8,358 nt of DNA. Origin: Eubacteriales Family XIII. Incertae Sedis bacterium. GTDB lineage: Bacteria; Bacillota; Clostridia; Peptostreptococcales; Anaerovoracaceae. The translations under genes and the position numbers were made by a program. The stretch is taken from positions 1 to 8,358 of the forward strand of contig JAITTH010000011.1 in assembly GCA_031287295.1 (NCBI GenBank), in the 5' to 3' direction. The notes below the pieces were generated by a model. The model saw nothing but the letters and a program-made list of their open reading frames with translations, ran no database searches and was not told the DNA's origin. Below are positions 1 to 6,380 of the stretch, in pieces (the first letter of the stretch is position 1; every line of letters starts with the position of its first letter).

Positions 1-93
1 GACAAGAGGCACGAGCACGGAAAATCTGTTGTATTTTCCGATCGGATGAGGGACGTTTTCTTTGATTCGTTTTGTGATCTGCCGAATATTCAA
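1..93 (-). CDS. Start of a probable Nudix (CoA pyrophosphatase-like) hydrolase, 3' end outside the window
   Basis: An open frame of 31 codons runs from a TTG start at 93 to the window edge without a stop. An AAGGAG ribosome binding site at 101-106 lies 7 bases before the TTG, which is ideal spacing; the in-frame upstream GTG at 120 has no such site, so TTG is preferred. The visible protein begins (M)NIRQITKRIKENV and ends YNRFSVLVPLV. A short amphipathic start followed by a hydrophobic 'xxxxVLVPLV' strand is how bacterial CoA pyrophosphatase-type Nudix proteins commonly begin, just before their first beta strand; that match is from memory and the Nudix box itself lies outside the window. The gene sits after the rplQ terminator and has its own possible promoter, so it is probably a separate transcription unit. 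The presence of a gene is fairly secure; the family is tentative. Confidence 0.5.
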   Translation of the reverse strand, partial: MNIRQITKRIKENVPHPIGKYNRFSVLVPLV

Positions 94-134
94 TTCGGTT
101 CTCCTTGTCAACCGTTTCACTTTACAACAATTGA

Positions 135-164
135 AGTATCCTCTGTCGCTTGAATACATTTCAA
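135..164 (-). promoter_or_regulatory. Possible promoter for the gene after rplQ
   Basis: On the minus strand TTGAAA (159-164, 5 of 6 matches to the -35 consensus) is followed after 18 bases by GATACT (135-140, 4 of 6 matches to the -10 consensus). It lies just downstream of the rplQ terminator and about 40 bases before the TTG start at 93, where a promoter for a new transcription unit would be expected. This is consensus matching only; the -10 is weak. Confidence 0.35.
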
Positions 165-183
165 TCGTTTCGTTGATACGTAT

Positions 184-210
184 GAAAAGAGACCGCCATC
201 AGGCAGTCTC
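184..210 (-). terminator. Rho-independent terminator after rplQ
   Basis: On the minus strand GAGACTGCC (202-210) pairs with GGCGGTCTC (189-197) through nine base pairs, one of them T-G, closing a TGAT tetraloop (198-201). A run of four T follows at 188-185. It starts 20 bases after the rplQ stop codon. On the plus strand no T-run follows the hairpin, so it acts in one direction. It marks the end of the ribosomal-protein transcript. Confidence 0.88.
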
Positions 211-230
211 CAAGATTACTTTCGTAAAAC

Positions 231-572
231 CTAAACCAACTCGAGAAAAACTTCCTCGGCGCCATCGCCTGAACGAGGACCAAGCTTCAGAATGCGCGTG
301 TATCCGCCATTTCGGTCTTCATATTTCGGGGCAATTGTATCGAACAATTTCGTTACAACGTCTTCGTCGAAAATATATCCGAGAGCCTTACGTCTGGCGT
401 GCAAGTCTCCTCGCTTCCCGAGTGTGATCATCTTTTCCGCTTCGCGACGTGCTTCTTTTGCGCGCATTTCAGTCGTGGTAATACGTCCCTCTCGAAGAAG
501 ATCCGTGACCAAATTGCGTAGCATTGACTTCCTATGAGCGGTCGGTCGTCCTAACTTTCTGTAACCCGACAT
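231..572 (-). CDS. rplQ: 50S ribosomal protein L17
   Basis: L17 is a large-subunit protein near the peptide exit tunnel. The product is 113 residues, the usual bacterial length. It opens with MSGYRKLGRPTAHRKSMLRN, the family's basic start, and carries the conserved core RITTTEMRAKEARREAEKMI and the ending NGGYTRILKLGPRSGDGAEE before a short acidic tail. The start at 572 is chosen because AAAGGAG (579-585) lies 6 bases upstream. A GTG at 596 would add eight residues foreign to the family and has no binding site. The gene begins 13 bases after the rpoA stop, and its binding site directly abuts that stop, so the two are probably translated in a coupled way. It is the last gene of the operon; the terminator at 184-210 follows. 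Confidence 0.97.
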   Translation of the reverse strand: MSGYRKLGRPTAHRKSMLRNLVTDLLREGRITTTEMRAKEARREAEKMITLGKRGDLHARRKALGYIFDEDVVTKLFDTIAPKYEDRNGGYTRILKLGPRSGDGAEEVFLELV

Positions 573-578
573 CTGATG

Positions 579-585
579 CTCCTTT
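579..585 (-). promoter_or_regulatory. Ribosome binding site that fixes the rplQ start
   Basis: AAAGGAG on the minus strand lies 6 bases before the ATG at 572 and directly after the rpoA stop codon (586-588). It rules out the longer frame that opens with GTG at 596, inside the rpoA coding end. Confidence 0.85.
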
Positions 586-1536
586 CTATTCGTCACCCAG
601 TCTTAAGCCCAGACCGAGTTCTTCCAATTTCTGCTTTACTTCCTCGAGACTCTTCTTCCCGAGATTGCGTACTCTCATCATATCGTCTTCGCTCTTTTGC
701 GTAAGCTCATCGACGCTATTGATTCCTGCCCGTTTGAGGCAGTTGAAGGAGCGTGCGGAAAGCTCGAGCTCTTCCGTTGTCATCTCCAACACTTTCTCTT
801 TCGGACTTTCCTCACGATCTTTAAGGATATCTGTATCTTTCGCCTTGTCATCCAAGTTGATAAACAACGTGAGATGATCCTGCATGATCTTCGCTCCGAT
901 GGCTACACTCTCGCGAGGCGAAACACTGCCATCTGTCCAGACTTCCAGACTCAGCTTGTCGTAGTCTGTTACCTGACCGACACGCGTATTCTCCACGGAG
1001 AAATTGGCCTTACGAACCGGCGTATAAATGGAATCGACAGGAATGACGCCGATGGGTGTACTATCCGTCTTGTTTTGCTCCGAAGTCGCATATCCGCGTC
1101 CACGAGACAAATTGATTTCCATATAAAGAGAAGCATTTTCTTCCAAAGTAGCGATGTGCAACTCCGGATTGTAAACTTCCAGTTGTGCATCGGCTCTGAT
1201 ATCCCCTGCGGTTACTTGCATCGGTCCTGTTGCATCGATGATCACTGTTTTTTCTTCTGCGTCGTCTCCATGAAGTTTAACAGCGAGCTTCTTAAGATTC
1301 AGGATAATCTCCGTAACATCTTCTTTTACTCCCGGAATCGTTGAAAATTCATGGAGTATTCCTTCAATTTTTACAGATGTGACCGCCATGCCCGGGAGTG
1401 AGCTAAGCAATATCCGGCGAAGGCTGTTTCCGAGCGTCGTCCCGTAACCTCTCTCCAGAGGCTCCACCACGAACTTTCCATATTTTGCATCATCTGTTGC
1501 CACACATTCAATGGTGGGTTTTTCAATCTCTAACAC
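586..1536 (-). CDS. rpoA: DNA-directed RNA polymerase subunit alpha
   Basis: The alpha subunit dimerises to nucleate assembly of RNA polymerase, and its C-terminal domain contacts promoter UP elements and activators. The product is 316 residues, normal for Bacillota. The N-terminal domain (about 1-230) starts MLEIEKPTIECV and contains the signature LERGYGTTLGNSLRRILLSS (28-47), with the R40-R41 pair. A charged linker (about 230-246) leads to the C-terminal helix-hairpin-helix domain (about 250-316), with ARSFNCLK and NLGKKSLEEVK (from 291). Arg262 corresponds to E. coli Arg265, the key DNA-contacting residue. The start codon is GTG, supported by GGAGG 7 bases upstream and by the family's N-terminus. 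A 90-base gap separates it from rpsD; it is followed closely by rplQ, the usual alpha-operon order. Confidence 0.98.
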   Translation of the reverse strand: MLEIEKPTIECVATDDAKYGKFVVEPLERGYGTTLGNSLRRILLSSLPGMAVTSVKIEGILHEFSTIPGVKEDVTEIILNLKKLAVKLHGDDAEEKTVIIDATGPMQVTAGDIRADAQLEVYNPELHIATLEENASLYMEINLSRGRGYATSEQNKTDSTPIGVIPVDSIYTPVRKANFSVENTRVGQVTDYDKLSLEVWTDGSVSPRESVAIGAKIMQDHLTLFINLDDKAKDTDILKDREESPKEKVLEMTTEELELSARSFNCLKRAGINSVDELTQKSEDDMMRVRNLGKKSLEEVKQKLEELGLGLRLGDE

Positions 1537-1626
1537 GATCTATCCTCCTTCTCCGCATCGAACTGTACAAAGGCACATCGTTCGCGGATGTATCACATCG
1601 GACTCCTTGCTCATTAGGAACTGCGA

Positions 1627-2247
1627 TTACTTCGAATAGAGTTCGACAATTAGGTGTTCTGCGACGGGCGTATCGATATCTTCTCTGGTGGGGAGTGAAA
1701 GCACTGTGCCTTCCAGTTTGTTGATATCCACGCTCACCCAGTTGGGCACTGTAATCTGCATATCTTTGAGTTCCTTGAATTTTGGAGAACTCTGACTACG
1801 CTTCTTCACCGCAATGGTATCTCCGGTGCTCACCTCAAAAGAGGGAATATCTACCTTTTTCCCATTTACCGTAAAATGTCCATGATTCACCAACTGGCGC
1901 GCCTCTTTTCTCGAGGAGGCAAAGCCCATGCGAAACACCGTATTGTCCAAACGAGTTTCAAGCATAATCAGCAAATTTTCACCGGTAATGCCCTTGCGTT
2001 TTTCCGCCTTGAGGAATGTGTTATGAAATTGTGTTTCCAAAAGTCCATAAAACCGTTTTGCCTTCTGCTTTTCACGAAGCTGAAGACCATAATCGGAAGT
2101 TTTCTTTCTTCCTTGTCCATGCTGCCCCGGCGGGTAAGCTCTTCTTTCCAAAGCACACTTGGGGCTGTAGCATCGATCTCCCTTTAAAAAGAGTTTTGCT
2201 CCTTCTCTTCTGCAGAGTCTACACACTGCATCTGTATATCTTGCCAT
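1627..2247 (-). CDS. rpsD: 30S ribosomal protein S4, zinc-binding form
   Basis: S4 is a primary 16S rRNA binder that starts assembly of the 30S body and in several bacteria represses its own operon. The product is 206 residues, typical of the family. Four cysteines at 9, 12, 26 and 31 (C-x2-C-x13-C-x4-C) mark the zinc-binding form. The S4 RNA-binding domain spans about 96-158, with RLDNTVFRMGFASSRKEARQ and VNHGHFTVNGKKVDIPS. The ATG has AAGGAG 8 bases upstream. The gene starts 18 bases after rpsK and precedes rpoA, the arrangement of proteobacteria and many Clostridia; in Bacillus subtilis rpsD lies elsewhere. S4 feedback on this operon is plausible but not shown by the sequence. Confidence 0.98.
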   Translation of the reverse strand: MARYTDAVCRLCRREGAKLFLKGDRCYSPKCALERRAYPPGQHGQGRKKTSDYGLQLREKQKAKRFYGLLETQFHNTFLKAEKRKGITGENLLIMLETRLDNTVFRMGFASSRKEARQLVNHGHFTVNGKKVDIPSFEVSTGDTIAVKKRSQSSPKFKELKDMQITVPNWVSVDINKLEGTVLSLPTREDIDTPVAEHLIVELYSK

Positions 2248-2265
2248 TTTCCGTATCTCCTTTTG

Positions 2266-2661
2266 CTACACCCGGCGTCTTTTGGGCGGCCTGCAACCGT
2301 TATGCGGGATGGGCGTGATGTCTTTAATCATCGTGATTTCAAGCCCCGCTGTCTGCAATGCGCGAATGGCGGCTTCCCGACCTGAACCGGGTCCCTTCAC
2401 AAAGACCTCTACGTGTTTCAGTCCATGCTCAATCGCACCTTTTGCTGCCTCCTCCGCTGCCATCTGTGCTGCGAAAGGCGTTGACTTCCTGGAGCCTTTG
2501 AATCCCAAGGATCCAGCGCTTGACCAAGACAGCGCATTTCCACTTGTATCGGTCAGCGTAACAAGAGTGTTGTTGAAAGTGGCCTGAATATGTGCCTGTC
2601 CTCTCTCAATATTTTTTCTCTCTCTCCGTTTTTTCCGAACTGTCTTTTTAACAGTAGCCAT
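2266..2661 (-). CDS. rpsK: 30S ribosomal protein S11
   Basis: S11 lies on the platform of the 30S subunit and helps shape the E-site and mRNA path. The product is 131 residues, near the usual 129. It has the basic N-terminus MATVKKTVRKKRRERKN, the core AHIQATFNNTLVTLTDTSGN (23-42), the KGSRKSTPFAAQMAA segment (55-69), GPGSGREAAIRALQ (90-103) and the diagnostic C-terminal DITPIPHNGCRPPKRRRV. The ATG at 2661 has GGAGG 7 bases upstream. It lies 30 bases after rpsM and 18 bases before rpsD, within the alpha operon. Confidence 0.98.
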   Translation of the reverse strand: MATVKKTVRKKRRERKNIERGQAHIQATFNNTLVTLTDTSGNALSWSSAGSLGFKGSRKSTPFAAQMAAEEAAKGAIEHGLKHVEVFVKGPGSGREAAIRALQTAGLEITMIKDITPIPHNGCRPPKRRRV

Positions 2662-2691
2662 TGATTATCCTCCGTAATAAACTGTGAACGC

Positions 2692-3063
2692 CTACGCCTT
2701 TTTCTTGCGGCCGACGGTCTTCTTTGGACCCTTTCTTGTGCGGGCGTTCGTTTTCGTGTTCTGCCCACGAACGGGAAGTCCTCTACGATGGCGAATACCG
2801 CGATAGCAACCAATTTCCATAAGTCGCTTGATGTTGAGGCTCACGTCTCTACGAAGATCACCCTCTACGTTGTACTCACTGTCGATGATTTTTCGAATTT
2901 TTCCGGCTTCATCCTCGGACAAATCCTTCACGCGAATATCCGGGTTTACACCGGCTTTCTTCAGAATTTCATTCGAAGTCGTCCGACCTATCCCGTAAAT
3001 ATAAGTGAGACCGATCTCGATTCTTTTTTCTCTTGGCAAGTCTACACCGGCTATACGAGCCAT
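2692..3063 (-). CDS. rpsM: 30S ribosomal protein S13
   Basis: S13 sits in the head of the small subunit, forms intersubunit bridges with the 50S and touches the P-site tRNA through its basic tail. The product is 123 residues, as expected. It starts MARIAGVDLPREKRIEIGLT, has the helix-two-turn-helix core YIYGIGRTTSNEILKKAG (21-38), and the family signature RGLPVRGQNTKTNARTRKGP (94-113) followed by a lysine-rich end. The ATG at 3063 has AGAGGAGG 8 bases upstream. A 131-base leader separates it from rpmJ, long compared with other gaps here, and could hold regulation of the rpsM-rpsK-rpsD-rpoA-rplQ genes. Confidence 0.98.
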   Translation of the reverse strand: MARIAGVDLPREKRIEIGLTYIYGIGRTTSNEILKKAGVNPDIRVKDLSEDEAGKIRKIIDSEYNVEGDLRRDVSLNIKRLMEIGCYRGIRHRRGLPVRGQNTKTNARTRKGPKKTVGRKKKA

Positions 3064-3154
3064 ATGTTAGTCCTCCTCTAAATCTATGTTTCGACAAACT
3101 ATGAATCAATGCACCTCGGCAATTTCGTTATCTCACGACAATAAAATCCTAGCC

Positions 3155-3171
3155 GCGCCAAAAGGTGGCAC
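3155..3171 (-). other. Small hairpin in the rpmJ-rpsM gap
   Basis: In the 131-base gap (3064-3194) the minus strand reads GTGCCA, a five-base CCTTT loop, then TGGCGC, giving a 6-bp stem with one wobble pair. No T-run follows directly, so it is not a standard terminator. Its place before rpsM is where an alpha-operon control element could lie. I see no further clear structure or strong promoter in the gap; TTGATT-17-TAGATT (4 of 6 and 4 of 6 matches) close to the rpsM binding site is only a weak promoter candidate. Confidence 0.3.
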
Positions 3172-3194
3172 AAATTCGCTAAACCAATAGAAAG

Positions 3195-3308
3195 TTAACC
3201 CTGACGTTGCTTATGTTTCGGGTTTTCGCAGATGATCATGACTCTGCCTTTTCTTTTGATTACTTTACACTTTTCACAAATCGGTTTTACTGAAGACCGT
3301 ACTTTCAT
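3195..3308 (-). CDS. rpmJ: 50S ribosomal protein L36, zinc-binding form
   Basis: L36 is the smallest large-subunit protein and helps fold 23S rRNA near the factor-binding side. This gene has 37 codons plus a stop. The product starts MKVRSSVKPICEKCKVIKRK and ends ENPKHKQRQG. Zinc ligands are visible at C11, C14, C27 and H32, the zinc-binding form. The ATG at 3308 has GGAGG 6 bases upstream. It lies 130 bases after infA and 131 bases before rpsM, so unlike most genes here it stands apart. The gap before it carries a good promoter candidate (3354-3381), suggesting that rpmJ can be the first gene of a separately promoted alpha-operon transcript. Confidence 0.97.
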   Translation of the reverse strand: MKVRSSVKPICEKCKVIKRKGRVMIICENPKHKQRQG

Positions 3309-3329
3309 GGTGTTCCTCCGTTCTGTCTA

Positions 3330-3351
3330 CGGTCATCCATACCTGCGACCG
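3330..3351 (-). other. Hairpin in the rpmJ 5' leader
   Basis: On the minus strand CGGTC (3347-3351) can pair with GACCG (3330-3334) around a 12-base loop; a flanking G-T pair could extend it to six. It lies between the putative promoter and the rpmJ ribosome binding site. It is short and may be chance; a role in transcript stability or start-site protection is only inference. Confidence 0.25.
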
Positions 3352-3353
3352 CG

Positions 3354-3381
3354 AATATATATTATACCATTGTTCTATCAA
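3354..3381 (-). promoter_or_regulatory. Putative internal promoter upstream of rpmJ
   Basis: Two overlapping vegetative-type promoter readings lie in the AT-rich 130-base gap (3309-3438) between infA and rpmJ. First, TTGATA (3376-3381) and TATATT (3354-3359), each 5 of 6 to consensus, are 16 bases apart. Second, TGGTATAAT (3361-3369) is a perfect -10 with an extended TGn element, though it has no good -35 at the right distance. An A-rich tract lies just upstream, like an UP element. No terminator is visible after infA, so read-through from secY-adk-map-infA would also reach rpmJ. The promoter would give a leader of about 40-45 bases. Confidence 0.6.
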
Positions 3382-3438
3382 TAATGAAATATTTTTTTAT
3401 CTATTTTTCGGTTTCTGCACATTTTTACCATAACGAGC

Positions 3439-3657
3439 CTATTTGTCCCGCCAAGTAATGCGCCCTCTGGATAAATCGTAGGGAGACAACTCCACTTTCA
3501 CACGATCGCCGGGCAAAATTCGAATAAAATTCATACGAATCTTTCCGGAAATGTGCGCCAATATTTGATGATCATTTTCCAGCTTTACAATGAACATCGC
3601 ATTGGGCTGAGCTTCTACCACGGTTCCGAACACCTCGATGACATCCTTCTTGGCCAT
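3439..3657 (-). CDS. infA: Translation initiation factor IF-1
   Basis: IF-1 occupies the ribosomal A site during initiation and supports IF-2 and IF-3. The product is 72 residues, the exact usual length, and forms one S1-like OB fold. It starts MAKKDVIEVFGTVVEAQPNA and contains the hallmark LAHISGKIRMNFIRILPGDR followed by VELSPYDLSRGRITWR. The ATG lies 3 bases after the map stop, and its AGGAG site lies 8 bases upstream, overlapping the end of map. Many Clostridia and Bacilli carry a small KOW-domain (L14e-like) gene between map and infA; here there is no room for one. Confidence 0.98.
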   Translation of the reverse strand: MAKKDVIEVFGTVVEAQPNAMFIVKLENDHQILAHISGKIRMNFIRILPGDRVKVELSPYDLSRGRITWRDK

Positions 3658-3660
3658 ATG

Positions 3661-4431
3661 TTATACTCCTGTTCTTTCCCTTTCGTCAAGCGTGATTACC
3701 TCTGGTTGCCCATCCGTTATGACCACAGTGTTTTCATAATGTGCGGACAATTTCCCATCTGTAGTAACAGCCGTCCAATTGTTCAATAGGACTTCCATTT
3801 CAAATGTGCCTTCGTTTATCATGGGTTCAATCGCAAGTGCCATTCCTGCCATAAGCTTTGGCCCTTTGCCCGGGGCACCGTAGTTTTTCACCTGCGGATC
3901 CTCGTGCATATCATGTCCGATTCCGTGTCCGACAAAATCTCGAACCACAGAGAACCCTTTCGCTTCTGCGTAGGTCTGCACCGCATTTCCAATGTCTGAA
4001 AGTCGATATCCTTCGCGACAAACTTCAAGCGCCTCGAAAAAACACCTTTTGCAAACATCGATCAAATTTTGCGCCTGATCGGTGATTGTCCCTACCGGGT
4101 AGGTTCGCGCAGCATCACTGACCCATCCACCACCTGTCGTTCCAATATCGACACTTACGATGTCGCCATCTTTCAAGATTCGTTCCGCATCTGGAATGCC
4201 ATGAACAATCTCTTCGTTTACGGAAGTGCAGCAGCTTGCCGGATAGCCGTTATAGTCCAGGAAACTTGCGATCATCCCGGCTTCGCGTATGCGATTTTCC
4301 ACAAATCGGTCGATGTCCTTCGTGCTGATGCCCGGCTTAATGATCTCCCTGAGTTCGTACAAAATGCTTCCCGTCACTTTTGCGGGAATCTTCATTTGTT
4401 CGATCTCCTCTTTCGACTTGAGAAGAATCAT
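3661..4431 (-). CDS. map: Methionine aminopeptidase, type I
   Basis: This cytosolic dinuclear metalloenzyme removes the initiator methionine from new proteins when the second residue is small. The product is 256 residues, the normal compact type Ia length, with no N-terminal extension. The five metal ligands are present at D95, D106, H169, E202 and E233, with the active-site histidines H77 (in SVNEEIVHGIP) and H176; all match the E. coli enzyme with a shift of two. Other family blocks are VSVDIGTT, FVGHGIGHDMHEDPQV and GMALAIEPM. The ATG overlaps the adk stop in an ATGA junction. Only a poor binding site (GGGGGT) is seen, so translation probably depends on ribosomes finishing adk. All key residues are intact. 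Confidence 0.98.
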   Translation of the reverse strand: MILLKSKEEIEQMKIPAKVTGSILYELREIIKPGISTKDIDRFVENRIREAGMIASFLDYNGYPASCCTSVNEEIVHGIPDAERILKDGDIVSVDIGTTGGGWVSDAARTYPVGTITDQAQNLIDVCKRCFFEALEVCREGYRLSDIGNAVQTYAEAKGFSVVRDFVGHGIGHDMHEDPQVKNYGAPGKGPKLMAGMALAIEPMINEGTFEMEVLLNNWTAVTTDGKLSAHYENTVVITDGQPEVITLDERERTGV

Positions 4432-5078
4432 TCTACCCCCAGCACCGCCTGCGTTCGTTCGTAAACCTCTTCAAGAGGCGCATCCGCAGCGATTTCGCTA
4501 AGGATACCCTTTTGCTGATAGTACGCAACAAGCGGATGTGTTTCTTTGTTGTATACTTCGATTCGGTTTCTTACCGTCTCTTCTGTATCGTCCGCGCGCT
4601 GAATCACGTCGCCACCACAGACATCGCAGACGCCATCTTTTGTCGTCGGTTTTGTAATCGTATTGTACGTCGCACCGCAAACACTGCAAACACGACGACT
4701 TGTAATGCGTCGAATGAGTTCTTCATCCGGCACATTCAGATAGATGACATAGTCGATTTTGGCACCCTTTTTGGTAAGCATCTCGTCCAATGCGTCTGCT
4801 TGGGCAACATTGCGCGGGAAACCGTCGAGCAGATACCCTTTTTGCGCATCCTCCTCTTCCAAGCGATCTGCAATCAGATCGAGGATCAGATGATCCGAAA
4901 CGAGTTCTCCTTTGTCCATAAAGGCTTTCGCCTGTTTCCCAAGATCGGTAGCCAAGGCAACATTCTTACGCAAAATATCACCGGTTGAAATCGTCGGGAG
5001 ATTGTAATCGTATTTAAGCAATTCACTGATGGTCCCTTTTCCGGCGCCCGGAGGACCCACCAAAACAATCCTATTCAT
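4428..5078 (-). CDS. adk: Adenylate kinase with zinc-type LID
   Basis: Adenylate kinase interconverts ATP plus AMP with two ADP in the cytosol. The product is 216 residues, the long bacterial form. The P-loop GPPGAGKGT is at 8-16, the AMP-binding ISTGD at 30-34, DGFPR at 85-89, and the ADDTEETVRNRIEVY segment at 162-176. The LID domain carries four cysteines at 131, 134, 151 and 154, the structural zinc site common in Gram-positive bacteria. A small oddity is Ile-Ser after the P-loop where Gln-Ala is usual. The ATG overlaps the secY stop by one base (TAATG), with AAAGGA 8 bases upstream, and the gene overlaps map by four bases, so secY-adk-map are probably translationally coupled. Confidence 0.98.
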   Translation of the reverse strand: MNRIVLVGPPGAGKGTISELLKYDYNLPTISTGDILRKNVALATDLGKQAKAFMDKGELVSDHLILDLIADRLEEEDAQKGYLLDGFPRNVAQADALDEMLTKKGAKIDYVIYLNVPDEELIRRITSRRVCSVCGATYNTITKPTTKDGVCDVCGGDVIQRADDTEETVRNRIEVYNKETHPLVAYYQQKGILSEIAADAPLEEVYERTQAVLGVE

Positions 5079-6379
5079 TAGAGGAATCCTTTATAATTAC
5101 GCATAACCATCTGATTTTCGATCTGTTTCATGGTGTCAAGCGCAACGCCCACAACGATAAGCAATGCCGTCCCGCCGAATCGAATGTTCAGATCGGGCTC
5201 AACCAAATTGATCATGTAAGGCAGGGTTGCGATGGCTGCCAAGAACAGCGCACCGACAAAAGTTACGCGCGACATGACTCGGCTGAGATATTCGACCGTA
5301 GCTTTGCCGGGACGAATGCCGGGAATAAACCCACCATTGGCTCTCATATTCTCTGCCACTTCTGCGATGTTGAAAGTAACCGCCGTATAGAAGAAGGTAA
5401 AGAACAAAATCAATACAATGTTGAGCGCGCTGTAAATCCACACACCGGGATCGCCATTCGGCGACAGGAACTTGTTTACAAAATGTGTAAATCCGCTTTC
5501 GCTCTTCAAGAAGTATGTAATGGTGAGCGGGAACTGCAACAAGGAAAGTGCAAAGATAACGGGAATAACACCCGCCTGATTCACCTTCAGTGGAATGTGC
5601 GTATTCTGTCCGCCATACATTTTTCTTCCCACAACGCGCTTTGCATATTGTACCGGAATGCGCCGCTGACCTTGCTGAACACCGATGGTTCCCACAATTA
5701 CAACAAGGGCAAATATACAGAACAATATGAGCGAGATAATGTTGATTTGATGGTTGCTGTACGTCCGAAGTGCACTACCGATTGCCGCAGGGATTCGACA
5801 AACGATACCTGCGAAAATGAGTAACGAGATGCCGTTTCCTACACCATGCTCGTTGATTTGTTCTCCGAGCCACATGAGGAACGCCGTTCCCGCAGAAAGC
5901 GTCAATATGATCACAACAATGTTCAGTGCATCACCACCAAACCCACCGGAACTTTTGACAATCGCGCCACGGAACAATCCGAAGGTAAGACCAATTGCCT
6001 GTAAAAAGGCAAGCGCCACCGTCAGATAGCGCGTATACTGTGCAATTTTCTTGCGTCCTTCTGTTCCTTCTCTTGCCAAGGCTTCGAGACGTGGTATCGC
6101 GATGGTCAGCAAATTCAGGATGATGGATGCTGTAATATAAGGCGTGATGCTCAGGGCAAAAATCGTGAAGTTTTGAAATGCACCGCCGGAGAACAAGTCA
6201 AATATCTCAAACAGACCTTGTCCCTCTTTGAAGACATCGGCCAACAATTCTCGATCCATTCCCGGAACCGGAATATTCGACCCGATGCGGAAGACGATGA
6301 TCATGAGAATGGTAAACGTGATCTTCTTTCGCAGTTCGGGAATCTTCCATGCTTTTGCTAAGGTCTCAAGCATTCCCAT
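5078..6379 (-). CDS. secY: Preprotein translocase subunit SecY
   Basis: SecY is the membrane channel that exports and inserts proteins with SecE, SecG and SecA. The product is 433 residues with ten predicted membrane segments, near 20-38, 70-95, 115-138, 152-172, 183-203, 213-236, 267-290, 314-336, 366-390 and 399-418. Signatures are WKIPELRKKI at the N-terminus, the plug and second helix region GGAFQNFTIFALSITPYITA (65-84), the cytosolic QRRIPVQYAKR (238-248) and GGFIPGIRPG (349-358), whose Arg356 matches E. coli Arg357, needed for SecA-driven export. The first ATG (6379) is chosen over the one two codons later because GAGGA lies 8 bases upstream of it. It starts one base after the rplO stop and overlaps adk by one base. 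Confidence 0.98.
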   Translation of the reverse strand: MGMLETLAKAWKIPELRKKITFTILMIIVFRIGSNIPVPGMDRELLADVFKEGQGLFEIFDLFSGGAFQNFTIFALSITPYITASIILNLLTIAIPRLEALAREGTEGRKKIAQYTRYLTVALAFLQAIGLTFGLFRGAIVKSSGGFGGDALNIVVIILTLSAGTAFLMWLGEQINEHGVGNGISLLIFAGIVCRIPAAIGSALRTYSNHQINIISLILFCIFALVVIVGTIGVQQGQRRIPVQYAKRVVGRKMYGGQNTHIPLKVNQAGVIPVIFALSLLQFPLTITYFLKSESGFTHFVNKFLSPNGDPGVWIYSALNIVLILFFTFFYTAVTFNIAEVAENMRANGGFIPGIRPGKATVEYLSRVMSRVTFVGALFLAAIATLPYMINLVEPDLNIRFGGTALLIVVGVALDTMKQIENQMVMRNYKGFL

Positions 6380-6380
6380 A

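Noticed and set aside
573..596. Longer rplQ start at GTG 596
   Set aside because: It would add eight residues foreign to L17, would overlap the rpoA end, and has no binding site; AAAGGAG fits the ATG at 572.
697..1344. A 215-codon open frame on the plus strand across rpoA
   Set aside because: It lies wholly opposite rpoA, whose protein is clearly real, and its translation resembles no family and has no ribosome binding site. It is an antisense shadow.
1540..1614. A 24-codon frame in the rpsD-rpoA gap, ending just before the rpoA start
   Set aside because: It could be a leader peptide, but it has no ribosome binding site, an open frame this short is expected by chance, and its last codons simply read the rpoA binding site.
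3155..3171. The hairpin after rpmJ as a rho-independent terminator
   Set aside because: The stem is only six pairs and is followed by GGCTAGG, not a T-run, so it lacks the second half of a terminator.
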